The notes under the pieces are model-generated. The model was not told the origin of the DNA. It searched no databases and saw only the letters and a list, made by a program, of their open reading frames with translations. Position numbers and translations under genes: made by a program. A stretch of DNA of 34,680 nt, from the NCBI GenBank assembly GCA_002419285.1, contig DIFU01000045.1, forward strand, positions 1-34,680, read 5' to 3'. The stretch's first letter is position 1; each line of letters opens with the position of its first letter. Of this stretch, positions 25,101 to 32,468 are shown in pieces. Source of the DNA: Prolixibacteraceae bacterium UBA5740 (GTDB lineage: Bacteria; Bacteroidota; Bacteroidia; Bacteroidales; Prolixibacteraceae).

Positions 25101-25429
25101 CTGGAAGCGGCCGGGTACCAGGTCAAACGTTCGGGTGTTCCACCAGTTGAAGCCACAACATACACGGAAAGAATTCCTGCACGGTTTGAATTGAAAGCAA
25201 TCTTTGTCCCGTCAGGTGAAAAACGGGGTTCACTTTCAACTGCGGGAGTGCTGGTTATCCTAAGAAGCTGGCTGCCATCCAGGTTGGATGTCCAGATATC
25301 ACCACCAGAAACAAACACAACCTTATCGGCGTGGATGTCTGGTTGACGTAAAAGACGCGAGGATTCAGCCATGACAGAGGCCGATGACATCACGCAGATA
25401 AAAAACACGGGTAGGAGATAGCGATACAT
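22130..25429 (-). CDS. Tricorn-type S41 serine protease with beta-propeller domains
   Basis: The start is set at ATG 25429 because MYRYLLPVFFICVMSSASVMAES is a signal peptide (23 residues, split here only for description); an in-frame ATG 144 bp upstream would bury it. The mature protein (about 1,099 residues in all) opens with WD40-like/PD40 blades (FVSGGDIWTSNLDG, RFSPDGTKIAFNSNR, WSPDGKYIAFTDDD), making up two propellers as in tricorn. A charged Lys/Glu/Asp linker (about 575-625) follows, then a TricornC1-like helical segment (FEEAWRVERDYFYDP), a PDZ domain (GYYITGINGSEL) and an S41 core. The nucleophile is in NEMAGSGGDFFPW (Ser about 982), with WGGLVKSS after it. It should degrade peptides in the periplasm; homologues are common in the phylum. 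A terminator follows. Confidence 0.9.
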   Translation of the reverse strand: MYRYLLPVFFICVMSSASVMAESSRLLRQPDIHADKVVFVSGGDIWTSNLDGSQLLRITSTPAVESEPRFSPDGTKIAFNSNRAGILSVYVVASTGGTPERLTWYPAASRVKGWTPDGKNVLYTSARESAPPSYGRLWTVPATGGPSAPVAEQWGFDGSYSPDGKKIAIDRVSRWDIEWRNYRGGQNTPLIILDLETYSETIIPNERTFDIQPLWIGNKIYFLSDRDWTSNIWAFDTSSEELEQITSFTGSDIKWLAGNDKELVFERDGFLYLMNQDNKSVRQLEIKITGDFPWAETKWEDVSSRAASVSLSPTGKRVLIEARGDIFTVPVEHGDPRNLTQTSGAADRAPIWSPKGNQVAWFSDASGQGYRLMVGVQDGMTEPRSWPIGESKMAWEPVWSPDGKYIAFTDDDVRIRVIHTETGEIVTADIAGNNLERGSMGLSWSPDSKWLSYAKAGSNGFRTIVVWSVENKKATSLTDPFADAFSPVWDADGLRLYFLASTELALRSGWANTSSQTSAPEYNAYLINLKKDEPSPFKPRSDEEVTKEEGKKPEEKDSAAIKDKNKKDGKNGNDVKDEKKEEGTKVIIDFDDIQRRIIPLPMPKRNYEMMINGPKGHVFVGEQKPNTPGITLHKFSIEKREAKEFISGARQVSVSADGTKMLARVNGDWKVMETDKPSGSDGKSVKVNLQVKLDRAAEWKQIFEEAWRVERDYFYDPNLHGRDWNEVYQRYSLLVPHIRHRDDLTYILDMMNGELSVGHSFVGGGDYPETDRNTIGLLGADLIPDQGRWKIKRIYTSESWNPELSSPLDRPELKIKEGYYITGINGSELTAQDDIYRFLDGTADKQTILHINSTPAYEGSWQETVTPINNENNLRTRGWVEDNRRLVDSLSNGRLAYIWIPNTGGAGLVSFNRYFFAQQDKEGAVIDERFNGGGLLDDYMVDLMTRTLRASLTNEVPNGKPLQLPAGILGPKVLLINEMAGSGGDFFPWVFRQQKAGLLIGTTTWGGLVKSSVHYPLIDGGMITAPDNAVFDPINRKWVAENTGVAPDIEVRQDAVSLQKGEDPQLLRAIREALKLVDLQRKPEINPPPFPTPAIQPEK

Positions 25430-25536
25430 CTTTGACCGAAAGTTTGCAAAAAGGCATCTTAACCCAGTTTGAAATAGTTTGTTGCTTAGTTGTGATGGAT
25501 CCATTTTCTTCAGGAATTTAATTGTTATGAAAAAAA

Positions 25537-25579
25537 GATAGTGCATGGAAACTTCACAGGATTGTATCCGCACACTATC
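25537..25579. repeat. Inverted repeat GATAGTG-N29-CACTATC between protease and VOC genes
   Basis: Perfect 7-bp arms lie at 25537-25543 and 25573-25579, in the 5' region of the protease gene. It may be a weak hairpin or a protein-binding dyad; no T-run follows on either strand. Confidence 0.3.
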
Positions 25580-25599
25580 TATCTGACTACGAGATTATA

Positions 25600-25622
25600 A
25601 AAATGTTACAGTCTGATACTGT
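25600..25622 (-). terminator. Weak terminator-like hairpin after the VOC gene
   Basis: Nine bases past the VOC stop, ACAGT-N5-ACTGT is followed on the minus strand by AACATTTTT. Only five base pairs form the stem, so efficiency would be low. Confidence 0.3.
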
Positions 25623-25630
25623 CAATCATT

Positions 25631-26068
25631 TTATTTTTCAGAGCAGTTAAACATCCAATGTACTCCGAATCGGTCCCGACAGCTGCCATAGTAGTCACCC
25701 CAGAACATATCCTGAAGATCCTGCTCTACGGTTCCTCCTGCAGATAATGCCTTGAACAGCGAACGTTTTTCTTCACGGCTATCTGGTTGTAGCATTACAT
25801 ATACATTATTTCCTTGTTTCACCTTGAATCCCATGGATTCCGGAGCATCTGAACCCATTAGCGTATAGCCTCCAAGTATAGGGAGTGAAACATGCATAAC
25901 CAGATTTTTGTCTTCTTCATGCAAAGGTGGCATATCCTCACACATTGGAACTTCTTTGAATCTCATAATGCCATAACCTTCATATTCGCTACCGAATACT
26001 TCGCTATAAAATTGAAATACCTGCTCGGTAGAGCGCTCAAAATTGAGATAAATGCTACCTGTTGCCAT
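25631..26068 (-). CDS. VOC superfamily protein, PhnB-like
   Basis: A 145-residue single-domain vicinal-oxygen-chelate protein of the PhnB / DUF1338-unrelated glyoxalase-like type. It starts with SIYLNFERSTEQVFQFYSEVFG, which is the first beta-alpha-beta unit (given here as residues 5-26), continues with VMHVSLPILGGYTLMGSD, and ends with the typical MFWGDYYGSCRDRFGVHWMF. PhnB-like members usually lack a proven activity, and the metal ligands differ between subfamilies, so no reaction is assigned. It lies 32 bp downstream of the double-SRPBCC gene on the same strand. VOC and SRPBCC (AHSA1-like) genes often sit together in Bacteroidota, and co-transcription is likely. Confidence 0.82.
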   Translation of the reverse strand: MATGSIYLNFERSTEQVFQFYSEVFGSEYEGYGIMRFKEVPMCEDMPPLHEEDKNLVMHVSLPILGGYTLMGSDAPESMGFKVKQGNNVYVMLQPDSREEKRSLFKALSAGGTVEQDLQDMFWGDYYGSCRDRFGVHWMFNCSEK

Positions 26069-26100
26069 AATGGTAATAATTTATAAATGTCCTAAGTAAG

Positions 26101-26982
26101 TTATTCTTCACAGATTTTCTTCAGAATTGCCAGAGCCTTGGGCCATGTATCCTTAAAATATTCATCAAATCCCGGGAATTGATCTGTTTCAACGTATACC
26201 ATCGTTCCCTTATCGGATGGGAAATACCAGTAATTTTCCAATGCGCCACTCCATGATTCTGCTTTTTGGGTATCATCGGTATTTTGCCCCGACTGTATTT
26301 CGCCAATGTGTTGCAGGCTTACATGCCGGTTGGGTATGAATTCACTGACCAGGCTTTGTATACCGCCTACATTCCCCTGTTCATCACTTCCCAGGAACTT
26401 AATGGATTCACCCTTCTGCCATTTCCCCTCAAAACGGGACGTGGGATTGAATGCTGAAGTCCATTGGCGATAATGATGATCATCCAACATCGTCTTGAAA
26501 ACTTTTTCTACAAGCGCTTCAATTTGGATAGAAAAGGAAAGGACCGGCAGGTTTTCCACATATCTTTTGAGATTGTCAAGAATGGCTTGCCAACCATCCC
26601 TTTGCAGATTTTCAGGAAAGGTGGACTCTGGTTCAAAGACCTGGATAATAATGGTCTTCAACCCGTCGGGCTGAAATGTCACCGTACCCTTTCGCTGGTC
26701 ATCCAATGTGTATTCAATGATTTGGTAGTCTGTTACTTTGTTGTACGTACCCGAAAAATCAAATTCCATGCTGCCATCCCTGGCTGCCATGCGATATACA
26801 AAGCGTCCGCCTTCGATCAGGTTATTCTCTGCATCAGGGCAATGCCAGTCTTCCGATGCGGTATTCCACCCAACAATATGCCTGGGTTCATTCATGACAT
26901 ACCATACTTTCTCCAAGGGTGCATTGATTCTGGTACTGACAGATATTTTTGACTTCATCGATTTTGTCATCTTGTTTTTCAT
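26101..26982 (-). CDS. Double SRPBCC (AHSA1/START-like) domain protein
   Basis: A 293-residue protein made of two tandem SRPBCC ligand-binding folds. Domain one (about residues 10-140) begins STRINAPLEKVWYVMNEPRHIVGWN and ends WQAILDNLKRYVE. Domain two (about 147-293) begins FSIQIEALVEKVFKTMLDDHHYRQW and ends WPKALAILKKICEE. Both have the EGG/WQKGESIKFLG-type strand expected of AHSA1-like proteins. Single-domain versions are the norm, so this is a fusion or duplication. ATG 26982 is preferred to a TTG at 27000. Ligand and role are unknown. It is probably co-transcribed with the VOC gene. The 313-bp gap upstream (26983-27295) holds the divergent promoters of this gene and ppc, but I find no consensus element in it. 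Confidence 0.8.
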   Translation of the reverse strand: MKNKMTKSMKSKISVSTRINAPLEKVWYVMNEPRHIVGWNTASEDWHCPDAENNLIEGGRFVYRMAARDGSMEFDFSGTYNKVTDYQIIEYTLDDQRKGTVTFQPDGLKTIIIQVFEPESTFPENLQRDGWQAILDNLKRYVENLPVLSFSIQIEALVEKVFKTMLDDHHYRQWTSAFNPTSRFEGKWQKGESIKFLGSDEQGNVGGIQSLVSEFIPNRHVSLQHIGEIQSGQNTDDTQKAESWSGALENYWYFPSDKGTMVYVETDQFPGFDEYFKDTWPKALAILKKICEE

Positions 26983-27295
26983 TGTGAGTTCACCACTCAA
27001 TTTTTATCACACTCAAATCGGTGTAATACAATTAAAATTACAAAAAAATACTTTAAGATCCGATTTTAATTTTATTGATGACAAAAATAATTCGAACATG
27101 GTCAGGATACTCAGGCAGATTCACATAGAATCCTGTATCCTTTGGAGTTAGCGATTTGAAACAATCATATATGGAAATTTGTTAAATTCGACAGGAAATA
27201 GCATTAATTAGTTTCCATTAGACGCTTTGTTCTATAAATCATACAAAGATTTGGATTCTGAAGAATTTTACTGTAGTTAACCAAATTGAATATAC

Positions 27296-30061
27296 ATGAC
27301 GACACTTGAACTGGTCACGGAAAAATTGGGAAAACCCTACCATGACCTCGAATTTTTACTGGGTTGTTTTAAGGAAGTGCTTATAGAATCCGGAGACGAG
27401 GAACTGGCAAATGATATTCCCTGGATGTCAGGTGATTGTATGGCCGGAGAGAGATTTACAGGCAGACATTTACAGCTTTGGTCGGTGTGTTTTCAGCTCC
27501 TCAATATCGTTGAGGTGAATGGTGCAATGCAAAATCGTCGCCGAAAGGAGGATGAGAAATCACTGTCGGCAATTAACGGTCTTTGGGCTTTTAATCTGGA
27601 TCGATTAAAGACAGAAGGTTATACTGACCAGGATATGGCAGAAACTCTTTCTAAGATCCATGTGGAGCCTGTTCTTACAGCCCATCCGACTGAGGCTAAA
27701 CGGGCCGTGATGCTCCAGCATCTTCGCAATTTATATCTCCTGATTGTAAAAAGGGAGAACACCATGTACACCCGAACAGAACAGGAGGAGTTGCGAAAGG
27801 AGATCAAAATAGCATTACACCGGATTTGGCGCATCTATGATGTTTATATCGAAAAACCTGAAGTGGATTCAGAACTGGACAATATTATCCATTACCTGAC
27901 AGATGTATTTCCCGAAGTTGTGGTTCTCCATGACCGGCGCCTTAAACAGGCCTGGGAAGAAGCTGGATTCAACCCTGAACTGATCAGGGATGCCCGGGCT
28001 CTACCCCGTATTTCGTTTGGGAACTGGGTTGGAGGTGATCGTGATGGTCACCCTCTGGTAACTGCAGATGTCACTCAAAAGACTTTAAAGAAACTGAGAT
28101 ATCATGCCCTGGCGACCATTCAGAGGGAGTTATCAAAATTACAGAAAAATTTAAGTTTTAATGCTGATGTCACCGCTCTCCATCCTGCATTCAGGGAACG
28201 ATATGAATTACTGAATTCCGAAATTTTAACCGGCTTGCCCGGATACAAAATCAAATATGTCAATGAGGCTTTTCGGCAATACATCGGATTCCTTTTGGAA
28301 AAGTTGCCGTCGACACTGATGGTGGACGATCAGCCAAATATTCATGAGAAACAATACTCATACAGATATCCCTCCGAGTTAACGAATGATTTGTTTATTC
28401 TTCAGCAAGGACTTATTGAATATAAGGCCAGTGAGATTGCATATTCCGACGTGAATGAAATGATCCGGATCATGGACACATTTGGGTTTCATCTTGCCAG
28501 GTTGGATGTTCGACAAAATAGCCAGTTTCACGATAGGGCTATCGCCCAGCTTTTGGATGCGGCCAGGCTCGACGGAACAAAGTTTCTTAATCTCACACCA
28601 GGCGAACGGCTCTCATTTATGAGTGCCGAGCTTATGTCGGGCCGACCCTTTGTGCACTCCAGTATTTCCCTGGGCGCTGAAGCCCAATCTACCATCGATT
28701 CTTATAAGAAGATTGCCGATCATATAAATAGGTATGGAGATGAAGGAGTCGGATCGTTGATTGTCAGCATGACCCGCGATGTGACTGATTTGCTGGCGGT
28801 ATACCTTCTTGAGCGTGAGGCCGGATTAATGGTAAGTACTCCTGAAGGACTTGCTTCCAGAATTCCTGTTGTGCCCTTGTTTGAAACTATTGAAGACCTG
28901 GATAACAGTGCAGATATTCTCGATCGTTTTTTGTCGCATCCGGTAACAATCAATAGCCACAAGTTTAGAAAGGAGAAAAATGATGAAGAAGAGGTCTGGC
29001 AACAGGTTATGATCGGCTACAGCGACAGTAATAAAGATGGAGGTATTCTTGCCAGCCAATGGTTTCTGTACAAGGCTCAGCTTCGATTAATCAAGATTGG
29101 CGAAAAGCATGGCGTCAAGATTTCTTTTTTTCATGGAAAGGGTGGTTCAATCTCGAGGGGAGCGGGGCCTACGCACTGGTTTCTGCGAGCGTTGCCCAAA
29201 GGATCCCAGAAAGGGTTTATTCGACTTACTGAACAGGGCGAAACCATAGAACGAAAATATGCCAACAAAGGAAATGCGGTATATAACATTGAATTGCTTA
29301 CTGCCGGAACCTTTGCTGAAACGCTTCGCCATGGAAAGGATACCCCGGTTGAGCATCACCTGGCCGAAGAATTGGATTACCTCGCTGAAAAAAGTATGGT
29401 TTCATACAAAGAGTTGACTCAAAAATCAGGCTTTATTTCGTTTTACGAATATGCAACCCCAATTGATGCCATTGAGCAAAGTAAAATTGGAAGTCGGCCT
29501 GCACGCCGAACCGGCAGGCGAACTTTGGGAGACCTGCGGGCTATTCCATGGGTTTTCAGCTGGAGCCAGTGCCGTTTCAATATTACCAGCTGGTACGGTG
29601 TGGGCAGTACGCTTATGGAGATGAAAATGAAGGACCCTGAAAAATTTGGCCGTTTCATGCAAGCTGCCAAGAACGATCCTTTTGTTCGGTATGTCCTTAC
29701 CAACGTAGATACCAGTCTTGCCTCCTCCGATGAGCCTGTTTTTAAGAAATATGCTTCCCTGGCAGCTGAAACCCCCGGGAGTTCCGAATTCCTGAAGATG
29801 ATGTCGGAAGAGTTAGTCAGAACAAGGCAGATGATCGATGACATATTGCAAATACCGCTGGTACTTCGAAGAGAAAATCATTACTACTCAACAATGCTGC
29901 GGGCTGAGGCAATGGCACCGCTGCATGAGTATCAGGTCATTTTATTGAGGCAGTGGCGACAGCTATCTTCAGGAGGAAATACCATAGATTCAAATAAAGT
30001 GTTATTTGAATTGCTGAGAAGTGTCAATGCCATTGCCGGGGCTATCGGATTTACTGGTTGA
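27296..30061 (+). CDS. ppc: Phosphoenolpyruvate carboxylase
   Basis: Carboxylates PEP with bicarbonate to oxaloacetate, an anaplerotic entry to the TCA cycle. The 921-residue length is normal. Catalytic motifs are intact: VLTAHPTEAKR (His130), GNWVGGDRDGHP, the VMIGYSDSNKDGG block and FFHGKGGSISRGAGP (about residues 608-623, the mobile glycine-rich loop). RRTGRRTLGDLRAIPWVFSWSQ follows. The C-terminus ends in FTG rather than the common NTG, a minor deviation. It is followed 39 bp later by a carbonic anhydrase gene on the same strand, which would supply bicarbonate; the two are likely one transcript. Confidence 0.96.
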   Translation: MTTLELVTEKLGKPYHDLEFLLGCFKEVLIESGDEELANDIPWMSGDCMAGERFTGRHLQLWSVCFQLLNIVEVNGAMQNRRRKEDEKSLSAINGLWAFNLDRLKTEGYTDQDMAETLSKIHVEPVLTAHPTEAKRAVMLQHLRNLYLLIVKRENTMYTRTEQEELRKEIKIALHRIWRIYDVYIEKPEVDSELDNIIHYLTDVFPEVVVLHDRRLKQAWEEAGFNPELIRDARALPRISFGNWVGGDRDGHPLVTADVTQKTLKKLRYHALATIQRELSKLQKNLSFNADVTALHPAFRERYELLNSEILTGLPGYKIKYVNEAFRQYIGFLLEKLPSTLMVDDQPNIHEKQYSYRYPSELTNDLFILQQGLIEYKASEIAYSDVNEMIRIMDTFGFHLARLDVRQNSQFHDRAIAQLLDAARLDGTKFLNLTPGERLSFMSAELMSGRPFVHSSISLGAEAQSTIDSYKKIADHINRYGDEGVGSLIVSMTRDVTDLLAVYLLEREAGLMVSTPEGLASRIPVVPLFETIEDLDNSADILDRFLSHPVTINSHKFRKEKNDEEEVWQQVMIGYSDSNKDGGILASQWFLYKAQLRLIKIGEKHGVKISFFHGKGGSISRGAGPTHWFLRALPKGSQKGFIRLTEQGETIERKYANKGNAVYNIELLTAGTFAETLRHGKDTPVEHHLAEELDYLAEKSMVSYKELTQKSGFISFYEYATPIDAIEQSKIGSRPARRTGRRTLGDLRAIPWVFSWSQCRFNITSWYGVGSTLMEMKMKDPEKFGRFMQAAKNDPFVRYVLTNVDTSLASSDEPVFKKYASLAAETPGSSEFLKMMSEELVRTRQMIDDILQIPLVLRRENHYYSTMLRAEAMAPLHEYQVILLRQWRQLSSGGNTIDSNKVLFELLRSVNAIAGAIGFTG

Positions 30062-30100
30062 TATTCAGTTAATGATAATATTATAGAACTTCAGGAAATT

Positions 30101-30727
30101 ATGAGAATAGAACAGATCTTTAAGAATAACAAAGAGTGGATCGCTGAAAAGTTAAAAACCGACAAGGATTTTTTCCGGAATCTGAGGTTGGGGCAGAATC
30201 CCGATATTCTTTACATTGGCTGTTCCGACAGCCGTGTAACCGCCGAAGAAATGATGGGGGCAAAACCCGGTGAGGTGTTTGTACATCGTAATATCGCCAA
30301 TATGGTGTCGAACAACGACCTGAGCGCTATGTCGGTGATTACCTATGCAATCAATCAGTTGAAGGTGAATCACATTATTGTATGCGGACACTCTTATTGC
30401 GGGGGTGTCAAGGCTGCCATGCAGTCGGCCGATTATGGCATCCTGAATCCCTGGTTGCGGAGTATCCGCGACGTCTATCGACTTCACAAGAAGGAGCTCG
30501 ATGGAATACAGGATGAAGATTTGAAATACAAGCGTTTGATTGAGCTCAACGTGCAGGAACAATGTGTCAATGTGATCAAGACCGCCGATTACCAGAAAGC
30601 ATACCGTGACCGGAGGTTAACGGTGCACGGATGGGTTTTCGACATGGAAACAGGGGAGCTGAAAGATTTAAAGATTGATTTTGACAAGATTCTGGAGGGA
30701 ATCATGGAGATTTACCGTTTGATTTGA
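30101..30727 (+). CDS. can: Beta-class carbonic anhydrase
   Basis: Interconverts CO2 and bicarbonate in the cytoplasm. Zinc ligands are Cys41 (IGCSDSRV), His97 and Cys100 (CGHSYCGG), and the Asp43-Arg45 dyad is present. GEVFVHRNIAN and VHGWVFDMETGEL are further family hallmarks. Length 208 is typical. It lies directly downstream of ppc, the bicarbonate-consuming enzyme. The stop codon is 8 bp from the stop of the convergent helicase gene, with no hairpin between them. Confidence 0.95.
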   Translation: MRIEQIFKNNKEWIAEKLKTDKDFFRNLRLGQNPDILYIGCSDSRVTAEEMMGAKPGEVFVHRNIANMVSNNDLSAMSVITYAINQLKVNHIIVCGHSYCGGVKAAMQSADYGILNPWLRSIRDVYRLHKKELDGIQDEDLKYKRLIELNVQEQCVNVIKTADYQKAYRDRRLTVHGWVFDMETGELKDLKIDFDKILEGIMEIYRLI

Positions 30728-30735
30728 TGTGTTAT

Positions 30736-32097
30736 TTAATTTTTCTTCAATCGAATAATACGTCGAGGGCTGATAACTTCTCCTTTTGAATTCAATTCCT
30801 TGTTTTCAGTTTTCTTTACAGCCAGTCTCGATTGCAAGTGATCTGGAATTTTCCCGGGTTTCCCTGTCTTTTTTCGATGATTGATTTTGGAAGGCAACGT
30901 TTCGCGGAAATTTCTCGGAGTCCTGGATTCCTCCTGGGAAGCTGAAGACTCTTTGTTTGTAATCTCACGCGTATATTGAATTTTAGCCTCCGGGATGGTT
31001 TGTTTGATCAGTTTCTGGATATCTTTCAGGTAAGCTCTTTCTTCCTTGTCGCAAAATGAGATGGCTTGTCCATCGGCTCCGGCACGACCTGTCCGGCCAA
31101 TCCGGTGGACATAGGTTTCCGCAATATTGGGCAAGTCGTAATTGATGACAAGCTGGAGATCGTCGATGTCGATGCCTCGGGCCGCAATATCGGTGGCTAT
31201 AAGAACCTTCGTATAGCCTTTTTTTATGTTTTCCAATGCAATCTGACGGGCGGTCTGTGATTTATTCCCATGAATGGCATTAGACGTGATTCCTGCTTTT
31301 TTCAGAAAGCGGGTGATTTTATCTGCCCCATGTTTGGTACGGGTAAACACGAGGGTCGCCTTATCATGGTTTTCCCTGAGAACGTGGGTTAACAGCGCTG
31401 GTTTATCCGCTTTTTCGGCAAAGCATATCGATTGTTTCACCTTTTCGGCTGTCGTCATTTCAGGCTGGATGGTCACCCGTGCCGGATTGCCAAGAATCTT
31501 TTTGGAAAGTTCGACAATTTCAGGTGGCATGGTAGCCGAAAAGAACAATGATTGTCTTTTGGGCGGAAGTTTGGCTATGATTTTTCTGACGTCATGGATA
31601 AATCCCATGTCGAGCATACGGTCGGCTTCGTCGAGGACAGACCAACCTACATTGCGAAGTGAAACATAGCCTTGATTCATCAGGTCAAGTAATCTGCCTG
31701 GGGTTGCAACCAGTACATCCACCCCTTCCTGAAGGATACGGGTCTGGTTACCCTGCTTCACCCCACCGAAAATGACGGTGTTGGTTATGTTGGTGAATTT
31801 CCCGTAGGTCGAAAAACTCTCACCGATCTGAATTGCAAGCTCACGGGTTGGTGTAACGATCAGGGCTCTTGGAGATCCTGCACTTACCTTCCGGTTTTTC
31901 TCAGCGGTGAGTTGCTGGAGTATGGGGATTGTAAAGGCAGCGGTCTTGCCTGTGCCCGTCTGGGCACAGCCCAAGAGATCTTTTCCTTCTAAGAGGATGG
32001 GTATTGCCTGTTCCTGAATGGGGGTTGGATTTTCGTATCCCTCAGCCTTTAAGGCTTCAAGGATGGGATCTATAATTCCTAATTTTCTGAATGTCAT
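30736..32097 (-). CDS. rhlE: DEAD-box RNA helicase, RhlE-like
   Basis: An ATP-dependent RNA helicase of about 453 residues. Motifs in order: MTFRKLGI and the Q motif PTPIQEQAIP, motif I AQTGTGKT, Ia PTRELA, Ib TPGRLLD, II DEAD in SVLDEADRMLD, III SAT, IV TLVFTRTKHGAD, V ATDIAARGIDI and VI HRIGRTGRAG. A Lys/Arg-rich tail (GKIPDHLQSRLAVKK, ending RIIRLKKN) should bind RNA. The start is put at ATG 32097. An in-frame TTG at 32118 lies inside a TAnnTTTG promoter box and gives an atypical N-terminus. The likely role is remodelling of rRNA or mRNA structure, as for RhlE/CshA proteins, possibly at low temperature. Confidence 0.93.
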   Translation of the reverse strand: MTFRKLGIIDPILEALKAEGYENPTPIQEQAIPILLEGKDLLGCAQTGTGKTAAFTIPILQQLTAEKNRKVSAGSPRALIVTPTRELAIQIGESFSTYGKFTNITNTVIFGGVKQGNQTRILQEGVDVLVATPGRLLDLMNQGYVSLRNVGWSVLDEADRMLDMGFIHDVRKIIAKLPPKRQSLFFSATMPPEIVELSKKILGNPARVTIQPEMTTAEKVKQSICFAEKADKPALLTHVLRENHDKATLVFTRTKHGADKITRFLKKAGITSNAIHGNKSQTARQIALENIKKGYTKVLIATDIAARGIDIDDLQLVINYDLPNIAETYVHRIGRTGRAGADGQAISFCDKEERAYLKDIQKLIKQTIPEAKIQYTREITNKESSASQEESRTPRNFRETLPSKINHRKKTGKPGKIPDHLQSRLAVKKTENKELNSKGEVISPRRIIRLKKN

Positions 32098-32115
32098 TTG
32101 TTTTCTAAAAGGGAA

Positions 32116-32123
32116 CAAAGGTA
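32116..32123 (-). promoter_or_regulatory. TAnnTTTG -7 box of the helicase gene
   Basis: TACCTTTG on the minus strand is an exact match to the Bacteroidota -7 consensus, 19 bp before the ATG at 32097. It predicts a very short 5' leader. No TTG was found at the -33 position. Confidence 0.4.
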
Positions 32124-32159
32124 ATGGATTTCCTGGGAATATTGGTAAACGACATGATT

Positions 32160-32195
32160 GTCCACTGCCAGGTGGACTTTAAGTTAACCTAAAGT
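32160..32195. repeat. Two adjacent palindromes in the 371-bp gap 32098-32468
   Basis: GTCCAC-N6-GTGGAC (32160-32177, perfect arms) overlaps by two bases a 20-bp dyad ACTTTAAGTT/AACCTAAAGT (32176-32195, one mismatch) centred on GTTAAC. They sit 40-75 bp upstream of the helicase promoter box, so a regulator site for the helicase is plausible. Confidence 0.4.
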
Positions 32196-32317
32196 GATAA
32201 AAATTACGGTTATCATCCTGTTTCAGTCCGGGCGTGATTGCCTGATTTTTGAGGTTTGCAAATTGGCCTCAACGTCCGAATACCGTTCAAACTTGTAAAA
32301 AAATGATTATTAGTTAG

Positions 32318-32352
32318 AATATTTTAAGAATTTTTAAGGGTCTTAAGATATT
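32318..32352. repeat. AT-rich inverted repeat upstream of the aromatic/SR-rich protein gene
   Basis: AATATTTTAAGA (32318-32329) and TCTTAAGATATT (32341-32352) are complementary with one mismatch, separated by 11 bp. They lie 116 bp before the ATG at 32469. This could be an operator or hairpin; the remainder of the gap shows nothing else. Confidence 0.35.
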
Positions 32353-32468
32353 GATATAATGACAGTTGGTATGATGTTTTCAGCGCGGTGGCCGATAAAG
32401 GGCAAAACTGGTATAGGTTTTGCAACTTTCACAACTGAAGAGACAGTTCTTCAGAAAAACTCAAAGTC

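Noticed and set aside
25430..25573. Longer N-terminus of the tricorn-like protease
   Set aside because: The extra 48 residues would place a good signal peptide internally; ATG 25429 gives a normal exported protein.
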